From Saccharum officinarum (lineage: Eukaryota; Streptophyta; Magnoliopsida; Poales; Poaceae): a DNA stretch of 64,000 nt. The notes below the pieces were generated by a model. It saw nothing but the letters and a program-made list of their open reading frames with translations, was not told the origin of the DNA and did no database searches. Below, piece after piece: positions 54,129 through 64,000 of the stretch. The DNA lies in assembly GCA_020631735.1 (NCBI GenBank), contig CM036197.1:42455880-42519879 (forward strand), written 5' to 3'. A program made the position numbers and the translations under genes. Each line of letters begins with the position of its first letter. Position 1 is the first letter of the stretch.

Positions 54129-55310
54129 ATGCTGACTGTAGGACGCAAGCCTAGTTAGAAATGGGTAGTGTTAAGGTTTTGAAACTGCTATAACAATCCT
54201 TGTTCTATAAACCTTGGTATTTTTTTTTCTATATTGTATCCTTGCCCTTGATATTATCCCTGTCTTGTTGCTTATTTTAAAAGTCTTTGTTCTCATCTTC
54301 ACTCTTTGAATTGGTATGCTTTTAGAACCTCATCTTACCATCTTCTTGCGATATCGAAAGAGAAGCATTAGGATCTTTTCCCTTTATACGAAGAAAACGA
54401 TAGCATCGCAAGTGGAGTCATTGTTGAGTTGTGCTCCTATATTGCCTTGTTGGATTGTCTTTATGTCTATGCTTGTATTGGATCTTTCTAATGATTGCAA
54501 TGAATTTATGGATCCCACAATTTCATTTAGATATAGGCTTAAGATATAAGGATTAGTGAATAGGTAGATGGGTTGGTTTATTTTGACTCTCTACATCCTA
54601 TCCTTTTAGAGCAGTCTGTCTCATTTGGCTTATACATCTGTCTTTCAACAACCATAAATCATGAGAAAGTTCTGGACAACATTAGGCATCGAGATCTTTA
54701 CCTAGCCGCAAGAATCACCCTCATAGCTATTTTGGTTTGGGAGATACAAAAATCACAAGACGATGCAACTGTGCTGTTTGAAAATTGGAACAGAATCTGC
54801 TATGTGCTGTTTTCGACCAAGTCATCTACAGAATTTGGAAAAGTGTTCTATAAGAAAGTTTCAGGAAATTTCATAAGCTTTCCAACGGTATAAGGTGGAA
54901 CTTCATTGGAATTACAAAACGAGAGTTGTAGCAGTTTTACCGCGTTGCTTATTTTCTGCTCGCGAGGAACTTCACATTTCTTGTTTCTACCTATGCACAA
55001 AAGAATCATTAGGATAATAGAATGTATGGATGCTAGTTAGCTCATCTAGCAAAATATTCAAGCTACCTTATGTGGTGTCCCTTATTTTAAGGGGGGTAGC
55101 CAATGTAAAGAAGATTTATTAAGATTTAATTCTTTATTTGGAAGTATTGGTTAGTCTCCATGATTGAGTTGCCACTCTCAAGCAAAAATGTCTAGTGTAC
55201 AAGGTTGATAATTTTGGATCCGTGAAGGCGAGAGTTGTCCCTTTAGATGGCTCATGATTATGATCATCTATGCTTGCTCGTGTTGCTGATGTTGGTCACT
55301 TGATAACAGG
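54129..55310 (+). other. Non-coding interior of the non-autonomous element
   Basis: AT-rich, with short frames of 77-106 residues and no recognised domain. Contains a second purine tract near 55088-55099. Gag is absent where it would be expected. Confidence 0.6.
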
Positions 55311-55324
55311 AAGTGTAGTATCCC

Positions 55325-55846
55325 ATGACTCAGGAGCCCTATATGACGTCTCGCACTGAGATGTGGGAAAATGCTGTTGTTTCTGCCATTGAAGGATATT
55401 ATGGGTATGATGAAGCTGAGCACTATCAAAACAACAATGTTGATGAGCAAGTTGGGAGTGAACTGAGTCAGAATCCACAACGACGAAAGCGAAAAAGGAA
55501 AGCCCATAAGAAGCCTGCTCAAGAAAGCAAAGCGCAGCGAAACTATGTCAATGGAAGACTGAGCAACATGAATATGGATAATATTCATGGAGCTACCAAA
55601 GCAGTGGGTGGTTATATTCAAGTAAGCTCGGTACAAGTTTTTGGTCTATTTGACCCTAGTGCTTCGCATTCTTTCATTTCCGCCGACCTGGTAGAGACGT
55701 GCAAGATGGTGAAGTGCTCAACGAGGAGGCCTTTGCTAGTTCAAACTCCAGTGGGAGAAATACAGGCAGATCAGATATGCCCGAACGTCAGTCTTGTCAT
55801 AAACAAGGAAAACTTCACCGTAACCCTCATTGTGTTAGTCACTTAA
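55325..55846 (+). pseudogene. Retroviral-type aspartic protease remnant
   Basis: A 173-residue frame has a basic stretch (QRRKRKRKAHKKPAQ, ~50-65) and then GLFDPSASHSFISADLVE. This aligns with the gypsy protease active-site region, but the usual Asp-Ser/Thr-Gly is Asp-Pro-Ser, so the catalytic Gly is missing. Following text (LLVQTPVGEIQADQICPNVS) fits the same domain. The next frame (55854-56108) continues into linker-like sequence before the purine tract. No zinc knuckle is seen upstream. Confidence 0.65.
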
Positions 55847-56252
55847 TATCCCCGTGGTTCTTGGTAATGGATGGTTGTGTGCGCAGAAAGGAGTGATTCA
55901 TGGTACTCGGTGCACAATGCTCTTAACAACACCGTCAGGGAAAAGAATTGAGTATCAAGGTAGTCGACTCTCCCCTGAGGAAGACGAGAATAACCAATTA
56001 GAAGATAGGTACACCGAGGATAGCAAAGTGGACCATGAGTTTACAGAAGTTAGAGTAGAGGAACAAACAACTTTGGAGGATCTCAATAGGAGAGATGATC
56101 ATGTTTAGGCAGATTAGTCAGTTGGGATCTGAGAAACTGCCTCATGACTCTCAACGAAAGATGTAATTTGGAAAATGAGGATCGAATAAAGACAGAGTGT
56201 CAATCATTATCTCTATGATCACAGTCATCCGAATCTCGAGGACGAGATTCCT

Positions 56253-56264
56253 CTTAAGGGGGGT
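56253..56264 (+). other. Polypurine tract before the 3' LTR
   Basis: Reads taaggggggtag just upstream of the LTR start at 56270. The same 12-mer occurs at about 55088-55099 inside the element. Confidence 0.8.
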
Positions 56265-56269
56265 AGAAT

Positions 56270-58979
56270 TGTAACACCCTAAATTTTGCATTGTTTCAAA
56301 ATAGATAAAATTGATTTAATTATGTATTTGCTTATGCATTCAAATTTAGGGAATAATAAAATTTGGTGAAAATAAAATAAATCATAAGGATTAGTTACAT
56401 GTTGATGCACTCATGTCGATGCATTTTATTTATTGTGGTGACTGGTTTTTATCTCTTTGCAAAAAGGTTTCAAAAACCTTTTGAAAATGAATTTGGAAAA
56501 GTGCTATAGAAAAAGAAAAGCAAAATTTTTTTCTCCTCCTCTTTTCCTCGCTTTCGGCCTGTTGGCCCAGCTTCCCGGCCGGCCCACCATTCCTCCCCCT
56601 GCGCCCCTTCTCTTGGGCCGCAGCCCAGCCCAGTCGGCCTGCCTCCGCAGCACCCTCTCTCCCTTGTGCGGCTGACATGCCGGGCCCAGCTGTCGACGCC
56701 TTCCTCTACCGCCAGCCGCAGCCCCGCTTCTCTCGGTCAAGGCAACCGCCATGACCCGCCCCCGCGCCCACGAGCACTGGACGTGGGAGCGCCCTTCTCC
56801 CCCCGCGCCCGGCCTTAAAAGGGAGCCGCAACCCCCTTCGCCCCTCCCCCTGCTGCATTCCCGCTTCAATCCCCTATTCTTTCGTGCTCGCGAAGTCCCG
56901 CAGCGGCGCGCCACCGGAGCACGCTCGGCCACCTCGTCGGTCTTCGCCCCGAGCCGTCCCCGTCCCGTTTGTAGCCGTGGTGAGATTCCCCGTGCTCCCC
57001 TCCCTCTCCCTTCACCTCCAATTCCTTGATTTGTGGCCTCTAGGGCCGTGTCCGCGAGCTCCGACGAGCTTCTTGCCGTCATCCATGGCGGGCGCCCCTC
57101 GGGTTTTTCCCCGGCCGCACTTGTGACGAAAACGGGATCCCTATCCCCTCCGCATTCTCCCTGTGGACTTTGTTTGAAGAATGGGGCTCTGTAGCGCCCA
57201 ATCTCACTGCTCAGATGAGCTCTCCACCGTCGGCTATGGCGGGTACGCCGCGCGGGTGACCCCGTGGCCGCGTTTGGCCCCGTGATGCGTTCGCCATCCT
57301 CCCCTCTTTGCTCCGGACCTTTTACTTTTGAAAATGATGCCCTGTAGCGCCCGGGCGAGCAACGCCGGCGAGCTCCGCGCCGCGGCAATGGCGGCGCCGC
57401 CGCGTTCTCCCTCAGCTCCGGCGGCCGGCCCTCTCTCTTCGCCCCCCTTTTCTTTCTTAACCGTGCATCTCAAGATCAACGGCCCTGGTTGGCCGATACC
57501 CCTTCGGGGTTTATTTTGTTAAAGAGACCCCCCACTTTCATCTATTTGAACCCGCCGTCCTTGGCGTATTCCCAAATTACATGTTCTAATTTTGAAAGCG
57601 TAGTCATCTTCGGTATATATGAAAAATACGCTTTCAGATTAATTACAGAATTGCCACTGTAGTAAAACGTCTATAAAATCGTCGTTTCAGCTCCGATTTG
57701 ACCCGTTCAACTTGCGTTAGTTTCATAATTTCATAATCTACGCAATAGTGCTACTGTTAGACCTGTTAGGAGCTTTTGAATTTCTCAAATAAATCTAGTT
57801 AATAGCTAGCTTTTGGAACCCTAAATAATTCACAACTTTTGCGTTTTATCTCCGATTTTTGTGATCTTCGCGTTGACGTGACCGTAGCAAGGCGTAGAAT
57901 ACTTTCATAAACTTTTTATCTTGTTTTTATACTGCTGGTATACTGTTCTAATTATAGGTTGTTTGCTATGTATGAATGCTCCTGAAATGTGTATGTTGCC
58001 GTGTTGGTCGAGTCAGACGGTGAGGAGTACGTTGGGAGCCAGGAGTACTTCGAAGATCAGCAGGACCAGCAGGAGTGTGCAAACTAAGGCAAGTATAGTT
58101 TGGGTATTCTTTCTGTGACCCTGATCTTGTGACTTAATTAATGTAAGAGCTATGATGGTTGAGAAATGACTTTTTAGCAACATAAGATCTTGTCTGTACT
58201 TGAACCTCTGGGATTTACAGTACAACTGTGAGGGCTATATGGCTCTGGCTTTAGCTCGGTATGAGGACCTTTTCTAGCTTGTTAGAGGTTACCCTTGTGG
58301 CGCAAATGGGGAAAAGCAGACTGTGGATCCCTGTGACTGGTTGTATCACACAGACTGACTTTGGAAACCTAGCGGCCCTAACTTGTTAGACGAACCTTTG
58401 AAAGGCTTCATAGTGAACCCTGCCAACCTTCCTTGGAAGTGGGTCAAGAGGTTAGCTACCTCGGGCAAAATGGTAAATCACGACTCACAGTGAAAGTGTA
58501 CACCTCTGCGCAGAGTTTAATAAACTGGTATACTAGCCGTGCTCACGGATACGAGCGGCCTTGGAGACATCTACATTAAAGATGATGATTCTTGTTTTGT
58601 TAAGATGCTCATTTACTTATCGATTATACTTTATATTGATTATGTTACATTGATCATGAGTTTATGGGATCTATACTTGCTATGCTTGCGGAGTTCGACA
58701 TGGACTCACTCTTGCTATTTCCCACACCTCAGGTTAGCCTCTGGAGTTTTAGACTTGTGATCAACCAGTCAGTTTGTTCCTGTGGAGCAAAGTCTACACC
58801 CGAAGATCGGAGTTGTTTTCCGTTGTTTGCACTCTGAGGTTATGTTTATATACTAAGTATGTTATTTATTAAGCATTTGTCTCTTGGTATTACACTTGTC
58901 TGCGACTATATGTGAGATTTGACTCCTTTGTTTCACATATAGTGCATATCTGGTTTCGTCCTTAAAATCGGGTGTGACA
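56270..58979 (+). repeat. 3' LTR (2710 bp)
   Basis: Same length as the 5' LTR with about 15 mostly transitional differences, for example tcatgtcgatg for tcatgccgatg and aaaatcgggtg for aaaatcaggtg. Confidence 0.95.
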
Positions 58980-58984
58980 GTAAT
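58980..58984. repeat. Target-site duplication gtaat (right)
   Basis: Matches 51398-51402. Confidence 0.92.
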
Positions 58985-60266
58985 GAATGTTGCAATTAAG
59001 TTGATCTTGTGCACATACTTAGCTTCGATGTAATTGGTTTTTTTGTTCTTATTTTGATAATTTGCATTGTTAGAAAAAAAAAATCTAAGAATTGAGAGTT
59101 TCTTGATATTGGTCTATTATAAAAAAATATTTCAATAGACACGTGCGTGTTACACATGCATGTTACAATGGCAAATATGGGTTAATTATTTACACTAGTA
59201 AACCCCAAAATATGCATCTGAATTACCTACCATTGCCATTAAGAAACACAATCAAAAGTAACATCTAAATTTTGATTTAAATTAGCATCGCAATTATGAT
59301 AGATAATCTAAGTAACTCATCAAATTCTAATCAAAATTACACACTTCTACCATCACTAAAAATAAACAACATGTCCATTCGAACGTCCCTAATGTATTCA
59401 TCAAAATTATGAACAGTATAAATAACCATAAATTACATATATACTTGTTTCTAAACTACTCACTTATATCTGTATTAGTATATACAAAACTAATAATATA
59501 AACCATAATTGCACTTGTTTCTAACTACTAACTTATTGCATATGCATACTTGATGCATATATATGGTTTCTAAACCCTATATCATTAGTCACATCTATCT
59601 ATAGTTTTTTTTGTGAAAACATATATCTATAGTTTTTTCTACTGAAAAATATTATTAGTCACATGGTGATCTTTGTAAGGATGCTTTTTGAGATGCATCT
59701 TGTGAACACATCATATGCAATAAAGATTAAGGTTCGAAAATTGATGTGTTGGTAATCTCGTTCCTTCGCTCCGCTCCATGCTCTTCGTGTTACATGCTTA
59801 GCTTTTGGTTTTAGATTACTTCGTATTTGCATGTTTAGATTTGATCTAATCTATCTAAAACTGTGGTAGGGCTTTGTGCTATTGATCTAAGCAGTTTGAT
59901 TGATTACGCTTTATGAGATTTTGTTTAATCTCACAGTTAGGGTTTAATCAATTATCGTCACCATCAGACACAACATGATTGTTATTTTTATATCTCAAGT
60001 TCAAGTCCTCGATTGACGTGATTCCAGTTGGGTTAGTTCAAGAATTTCATCTACTTTGATCTATAAAATTTTGAGATCAATTGGAGCTACGGTGTTTTGT
60101 CGAGATTATTTTTAGTAAGGGTGCAGTGTTCTGCCCAGAACTTAAAAACAAGGTGTAATTTGGTTTTGTGTTTAGGGTGAAGTTTTAAAATTATTTTTTG
60201 GTTTCCGCAATCATTCACCTCCCCTATGGTTGCCTATCTAAGCGTGAATCGATCCTACGCATATCG
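58985..60266. other. AT-rich intergenic DNA
   Basis: No gene, RNA or transposon end recognised. Confidence 0.4.
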
Positions 60267-60585
60267 ATGTTGGAAAGTGATGTGAGCCACCAGGCCTTAG
60301 CTTCCTTTCTAAAACATGGCCGCAAAGATGCTATGTGCTTGAAGTGCTGTCCTCAACTTCCCCAAGTGTAGGGCCGAAGATGTTGTGTCTTGTGTGCTTG
60401 GAGGATTCTCGAGTATAGCGGTTGCATGCTGGAAATCCAAAATGTAGCAGTGGAGTTTGGTACCGGTGGTCAGTGGTGGAGGTTCACTTTGGCCGAAGAT
60501 ATTGGCAGGTTTGAAACCTTCGTAGACAGATTTGAGATTGGAGCCCTTGGGATGAAATGAAAACCAGAAGCAAGGCCTTTGGAGT
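60267..60585. repeat. Dispersed repeat, copy B
   Basis: Second copy of the 39225-39550 repeat, in the same orientation, with numerous substitutions and small indels. Confidence 0.8.
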
Positions 60586-60589
60586 ATTG

Positions 60590-61200
60590 GTAATGCTGTG
60601 TCTCTGGCGTCCGAACGGACACCCGAGATCGAACGCCTCTGCGACGCTCCCACGCTCCCACGCCATCCTTCCTGACGCGTCTCCTCCCTCTCTCCCTCCC
60701 TCCCTACATCCATCCCTCCGCGAGCTCCCCAGCGACACCGCGCGAGCTCCCGAAGACGATGACGACGGTGAAGACGAAGACGACGATAGCGGCGGCTCCG
60801 ACGAGGTAGGCCGGTTCCTTCTCCTAGATCTGAGCCCACCGGAGACGAAGATGACGACAACGGTGGCTAGGGTTCTATCGAGCCTCTACTCCTCTTTCTT
60901 CTCCAACTCCAGCGGCTATAGAAGGGGCTGACCGGGCGGTGGGGATAGTGGCCGCGCGGTTTAGGGGCCCTGGCTGCCGGGGGTGGTCGGGGCAGGGGAG
61001 TTTCGCTGAAGTTAGAGTAGATGATGGCATCCGAGCTCGCCGAAGTTGGAGACGAACATGTAATAGGGTTGTTGATGGTTTAGCCTCCCATGGAGCGTGT
61101 GTTTTGGCCCCTGACTTTTCTATATTTTTTAGTCAAGCTTCTGATTTTGTAACTAACTTTGTATCTGTCGATTTGCGTGGACATGTTTGTTAGTGGAATC
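60590..61200 (+). other. GC-rich, genic-looking patch of unknown nature
   Basis: Has the look of a grass 5' UTR and first exon: pyrimidine-rich ctccctctctccctccctcc followed by an Asp/Glu-rich frame (EDDDDGEDEDDDSGGSDE, within a 124-residue frame 60557-60931). No known protein is recognised and no downstream exon could be joined. It could be a captured gene start. Confidence 0.3.
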
Positions 61201-61395
61201 GAGGATTCCGATCAAAAATTAAAGTTTTATCCCTATATTGTGGTTGGTGACAAGTCTGTTACACCTAAAAAATATGAAGAGGTTTCGTACACAAAAGTTT
61301 CGTGCACGTGCCTAAACAAGTCAGATACGAGTGCCCGTTCTGCCATATCGGTATGATGACCAATCTCAACTACGTACATATACTAGCACATGCAT
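61190..61395 (+). pseudogene. Possible zinc-finger (zf-XS-like) coding fragment
   Basis: Frames read DQKLKFYPYIVVGDKSVTPK and, after a one-base shift, VRYECPFCHIGMMTNLNYVH with a later His. A C-x2-C followed by spaced His after a basic stretch resembles the zf-XS domain of SGS3/FDM-type proteins. The match is short and I give it little weight. Confidence 0.25.
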
Positions 61396-61438
61396 GATGC
61401 ATGCATGTCAACTCTGTTCCTTGAGCTTCGAGTCTGAT

Positions 61439-61515
61439 ACCAAGGCCCTGTTTCCGCGGAAACCTTCTCACCCGTTCACCAAGGCCCAGTTTCCGCGGAA
61501 ACCTTCTCGGCCGAA
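61439..61515. repeat. Tandem ~39-bp repeat with ttccgcggaa palindrome
   Basis: ccaaggccctgtttccgcgg and ccaaggcccagtttccgcgg, each followed by aaaccttctc, lie head to tail, giving two copies of the 10-bp palindrome ttccgcggaa. Confidence 0.75.
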
Positions 61516-61699
61516 CGGCCGAACGGGAACCACGCGCCGAACAGCGTTCCCGCCCCCACCGAGCTATCTTTCCCGCGCAAGCTGGATTCGCTGGATTCTA
61601 CTTTCCCCCGCGCTGTTGTCCTGCATGGGCGCTGTGCGGCCCACATGTATGAGGGAGCGTGGTTGGGCGTGGGTTTACTGACTCGGTTAGGTACGTACG

Positions 61700-62575
61700 T
61701 ATGTTTTCAGATATGGTATGTATGTTTTCTTCCTCTTTTTCTTTTCTTCTCTCTTTTTCTCTTTTATTTTCATGCTTCATTTTATATTTGTATTTCTTTC
61801 TTGTTTTTTTCTTCTCCTTTTCTTTTCCTTTTTCCTTTTTTTCTCTTTTTTGTTTTTTATTTTTGTTTATTTCATGTTTCTTTTCTTATGTTTTTCTTTG
61901 GTTAATGGTTATTTATCTTTCTATAATTTTTTCCTCTTTATTTTTTCTTTTTTTCCTTTTTCCCATTTATATTTTTATTTCATTTTGTGCTTCATTTATT
62001 TTTTATTTTCTATTTTTATTTTCTTTTATGTTTTATGTTTATATTTTTATCTTTCTTTTATTCCCTCTTCTTTATTATTATTGATGTTCTTCTGTACGTT
62101 CTATTTTTATATTTTCTTTATTTTTTTATTTTTTATTTCTTTTTATTGTTTTGTTTGTTTCTTTTTCTAATTATGTTTTACATGCATTTTCTTAATTTTA
62201 TTTTCTTATTATTTTTAATTTTTATTTTTTTCTTTTTTCCCTTTTTTATTATTTTTTATGTTCTCGTGTTGTACGTTCTATTTTATTTTATCTTTTCTTT
62301 TATTTTTTTATTTCTTTTTATTTGTTTGTTTCTTTTCTAATTATGTTTTTCATGTGTTTTCTTTTCTTTTTCTTTTTTCTTTCTTTTCTTATTATTTTTT
62401 CTTTTCTTGCATTTTTCTTTTCTTTTGATCTTCTTAAGATGCTCCATGTGTTTTTTTAATGTTCATGTGTATAAAAAGAAACAAAGAAAAACAACATGAT
62501 ACATTTGTTTTCTTTTCTTTTTCTTTTTCTTTTTCTTTTTCTTTTTCTTTTTCTTTTTCTTTTTTTTTCGTGCAT
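61700..62575. repeat. ~875-bp one-strand pyrimidine (T-rich) tract with (ctttttc)-type microsatellite
   Basis: Almost entirely T with interspersed C and rare A/G runs. It culminates in about ten copies of ctttt(t) at 62507-62565. The long Phe-rich frames through it are composition artefacts. The other strand is a matching purine tract. Confidence 0.85.
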
Positions 62576-62599
62576 CATTCGCTTTTTTATTTTCTTATT

Positions 62600-63040
62600 A
62601 TTTTTTATGATGTTCCATGTCATTTTTTGTGATGTTCATGTGTATACATGTGATGATCTGTGATGTTTTTTCTTATATTTACGTAGTATATATGTAATGT
62701 TCTGTGATGTATTTTGCGATGTTCGCGTAATATACATGTGATGTTCTCGTAGTATACATGTGATGTAGTTCTATGGTTTTATTTTGTGATGTTGACACAA
62801 TATACATTTAATGTTCTATGATGTATTCTGTGATGTTCATGTAGTATATATGTGTTGTTCTATTATGTTTTGTTTATGTTCTATGGTGTATTTAGTGATG
62901 TTCGTCACTTAGTACACATGTGGTGTTCGATGATGTATTTAATGATGATTACGTAATATATATATGCGATGTTTTATAATGTATTTAGTCGTATTCTATG
63001 GTGTATTTAGTGATGCTCACTTTGTATATATGGATTATGT
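62600..63040. repeat. Degenerate tandem array of tgatgttc / tatacatgtgatgt motifs
   Basis: The phrases gtgatgttc, tatacatgtgatgttct and tgatgtattt recur at ~30-65-base spacing with drift. It lies between the pyrimidine tract and the CACTA transposase exon, where an intron or subterminal region of that element would be expected. Confidence 0.65.
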
Positions 63041-63045
63041 TGTAT

Positions 63046-64000
63046 TTAATAAAGTGAAGAAATAATCTGTACTTGACAGTCATGGGCCTTCATACAACCA
63101 TAGTTAAACTTAAGTTCTCTCATATTAACTAGCCTCTTCGGGTTCGCACAGTAGCCAGTTGGCACTTTGAGATCATTGAAGAAAGAAATAAGCATGGCCT
63201 TTTCTTCCTTTTTCAGTGTCCATGATGCCACCGGAAGTTTCAAGTGGCCATCCTCAAGAGTTATTGGGTGCAACTCCTTCCTGAGGCCCAGGTGTTGCAT
63301 GTCCAAGCGTGTCGCGAGAGAATCCTTTGTTGTTCCCCCGGTGTTCATCAACATGTTAAGTGTGTTACCGCACACGTTTTTAGTTATGTGCATTGGATCA
63401 AGACAGTGACGTACACTCAAAAGTGGCCAATAAGGTAGTTCCCAAAAGATTGATTTTTTCTTCCAGATACTACCGGCTGGCGCTGGTACTGCACCTTCCC
63501 CCTTCCCAAGGACAACATCTGTGAGTTTGCTTACTTGTTTAAGTATCTGTTTCCCGTCTCGATACTTTGGAGGTCCACGTTTCTCAGTAGTTCCATTAAA
63601 ATCTTTTCTATTCCTGCGGTAAGGGTGATCCCTTCGTAGGAACCTACGGTGTCCCATATAGACCATCTTCTTGTTTTCTGGTAGATGTATAGCATCAGTC
63701 TCGTCCAAGCACTCGACACACCCAGTGTATCCTTTTGTTTTCTCTCTAGACAAGCAACCTCGCCCTGGCAGGTCAGTGATTGTAGCGATAAGTATAACCT
63801 TTTATCGTGACATGTTCTTTTTTGTACTCATCCCAAACATCCTTCACACCCGTCTCCCACATCTGTAGTAGTTCATCGATCACTGGTTGTAGAAGCACAT
63901 CGATATCATTACCAGGTTGTTTTGGCCCTTGAATTAGTAGTGGCATCTGGATGTATGACCGTTTCATACAAAGCCAGGGTGGAAGGTTGTATATACATAG
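63046..64000 (-). pseudogene. CACTA TNP2-type transposase fragment (Transposase_21)
   Basis: The minus strand enters from the right edge: MKRSYIQMPLLIQGPKQPGN, then LQPVIDELLQMWETGVKDVW. After a one-base frame change near 63800, VILIATITDLPGRG, CVECLDETDAIHLPENKKMV, RRFLRRDHPYRRN and SVRHCLDPMHITKNVCGNTL follow. This order is that of the En/Spm TNP2 transposase, which cuts the element's ends. The exon probably stops at a donor after HDCQ (near 63082), and the downstream exons are not found. It is truncated and frame-broken as seen, so probably inactive. It is a different copy from the CACTA at 25-29 kb. Confidence 0.85.

Larger units (their letters stand above)
51403..58979 (+). mobile_element. 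Young non-autonomous Ty3/gypsy-type LTR retrotransposon
   Basis: Two 2710-bp LTRs (51403-54112, 56270-58979) flank a 2157-bp interior, with the target duplication gtaat (51398-51402, 58980-58984). A canonical initiator-Met primer site and a purine tract are in place. The interior lacks gag, reverse transcriptase, RNase H and integrase and keeps only a damaged protease-like part. About 15 differences are visible between the LTRs (~0.55%), or roughly 0.2 million years at 1.3e-8 per site per year. The element must have moved using enzymes of an autonomous relative. It has the plan of a large retrotransposon derivative (LARD). Confidence 0.95.

Noticed and set aside
61645..62340. Phe-rich frames up to 150 residues
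   Set aside because: Produced by the T-rich tract; apparent membrane protein character is a composition artefact.

Overview
This is plant nuclear DNA, most likely a panicoid grass (sorghum/sugarcane-type). Evidence: GT-AG introns, AT-rich intergenic DNA with GC-rich coding blocks, nested LTR retrotransposons, Tourist- and Stowaway-type MITEs, CACTA, hAT and Mutator-like DNA transposons, and an anthocyanidin-reductase-like gene of grass type. The species call is inference. There are few host genes and most of the window is transposable elements and their debris. One 100-base run of N (18455-18554) marks an assembly gap.

Layout. 1-12.7 kb: the 3' 18 coding exons (+) of a chorein-N / UHRF1BP1-like bridge-like lipid transfer protein gene; one intron holds a complete, very young Ty1/copia element in antisense with an intact 1645-residue Gag-Pol. 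12.7-16.1 kb: a poly(A) retroposon with target-site duplication, two Tourist-like MITEs in opposite orientation and a 'gcaacat'-rich Mutator-like repeat. 16.6-18.45 kb: a double-BED zinc-finger hAT-transposase-like gene that loses its frame before the gap. 18.55-25.16 kb: the 3' half of a decayed Ty3/gypsy chromovirus with a 4.1-kb LTR. 25.2-29.47 kb: the right part of a CACTA element (Transposase_24-like and Ulp1-like blocks, subterminal repeats, TIR end).

29.5-40.1 kb is repeat debris: LINE tails, LTR fragments, gag-like repeats and a minisatellite-like stretch. 40.37-42.24 kb: an intact six-exon anthocyanidin-reductase-like gene (+). 42.39-44.36 kb: a Pack-MULE-like element with ~215-bp TIRs carrying a broken ABCC-transporter fragment. 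45.25-48.08 kb: an hAT-like element with an 8-bp TSD, containing a solo LTR and a Mutator-like repeat. 48.3-49.0 kb: a GH3 beta-glucan exohydrolase pseudogene. 49.6-50.9 kb: unidentified exon-like blocks. 51.40-58.98 kb: a young non-autonomous gypsy-type element with twin 2710-bp LTRs. 59-64 kb: a dispersed repeat, a GC-rich genic-looking patch, a long one-strand pyrimidine tract, a 'tgatgtt' array and a minus-strand CACTA TNP2 (Transposase_21) fragment running off the right edge.

Two loci look like working host genes: the lipid transfer gene (if the intronic insertion is spliced out) and the reductase gene. The BED/hAT gene may be domesticated or simply a decayed transposase. No tRNA, rRNA or CRISPR was seen. 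Exon structures were read by eye from reading-frame continuity and GT-AG sites. Exon phases and lengths of the two host genes add up to whole codons.
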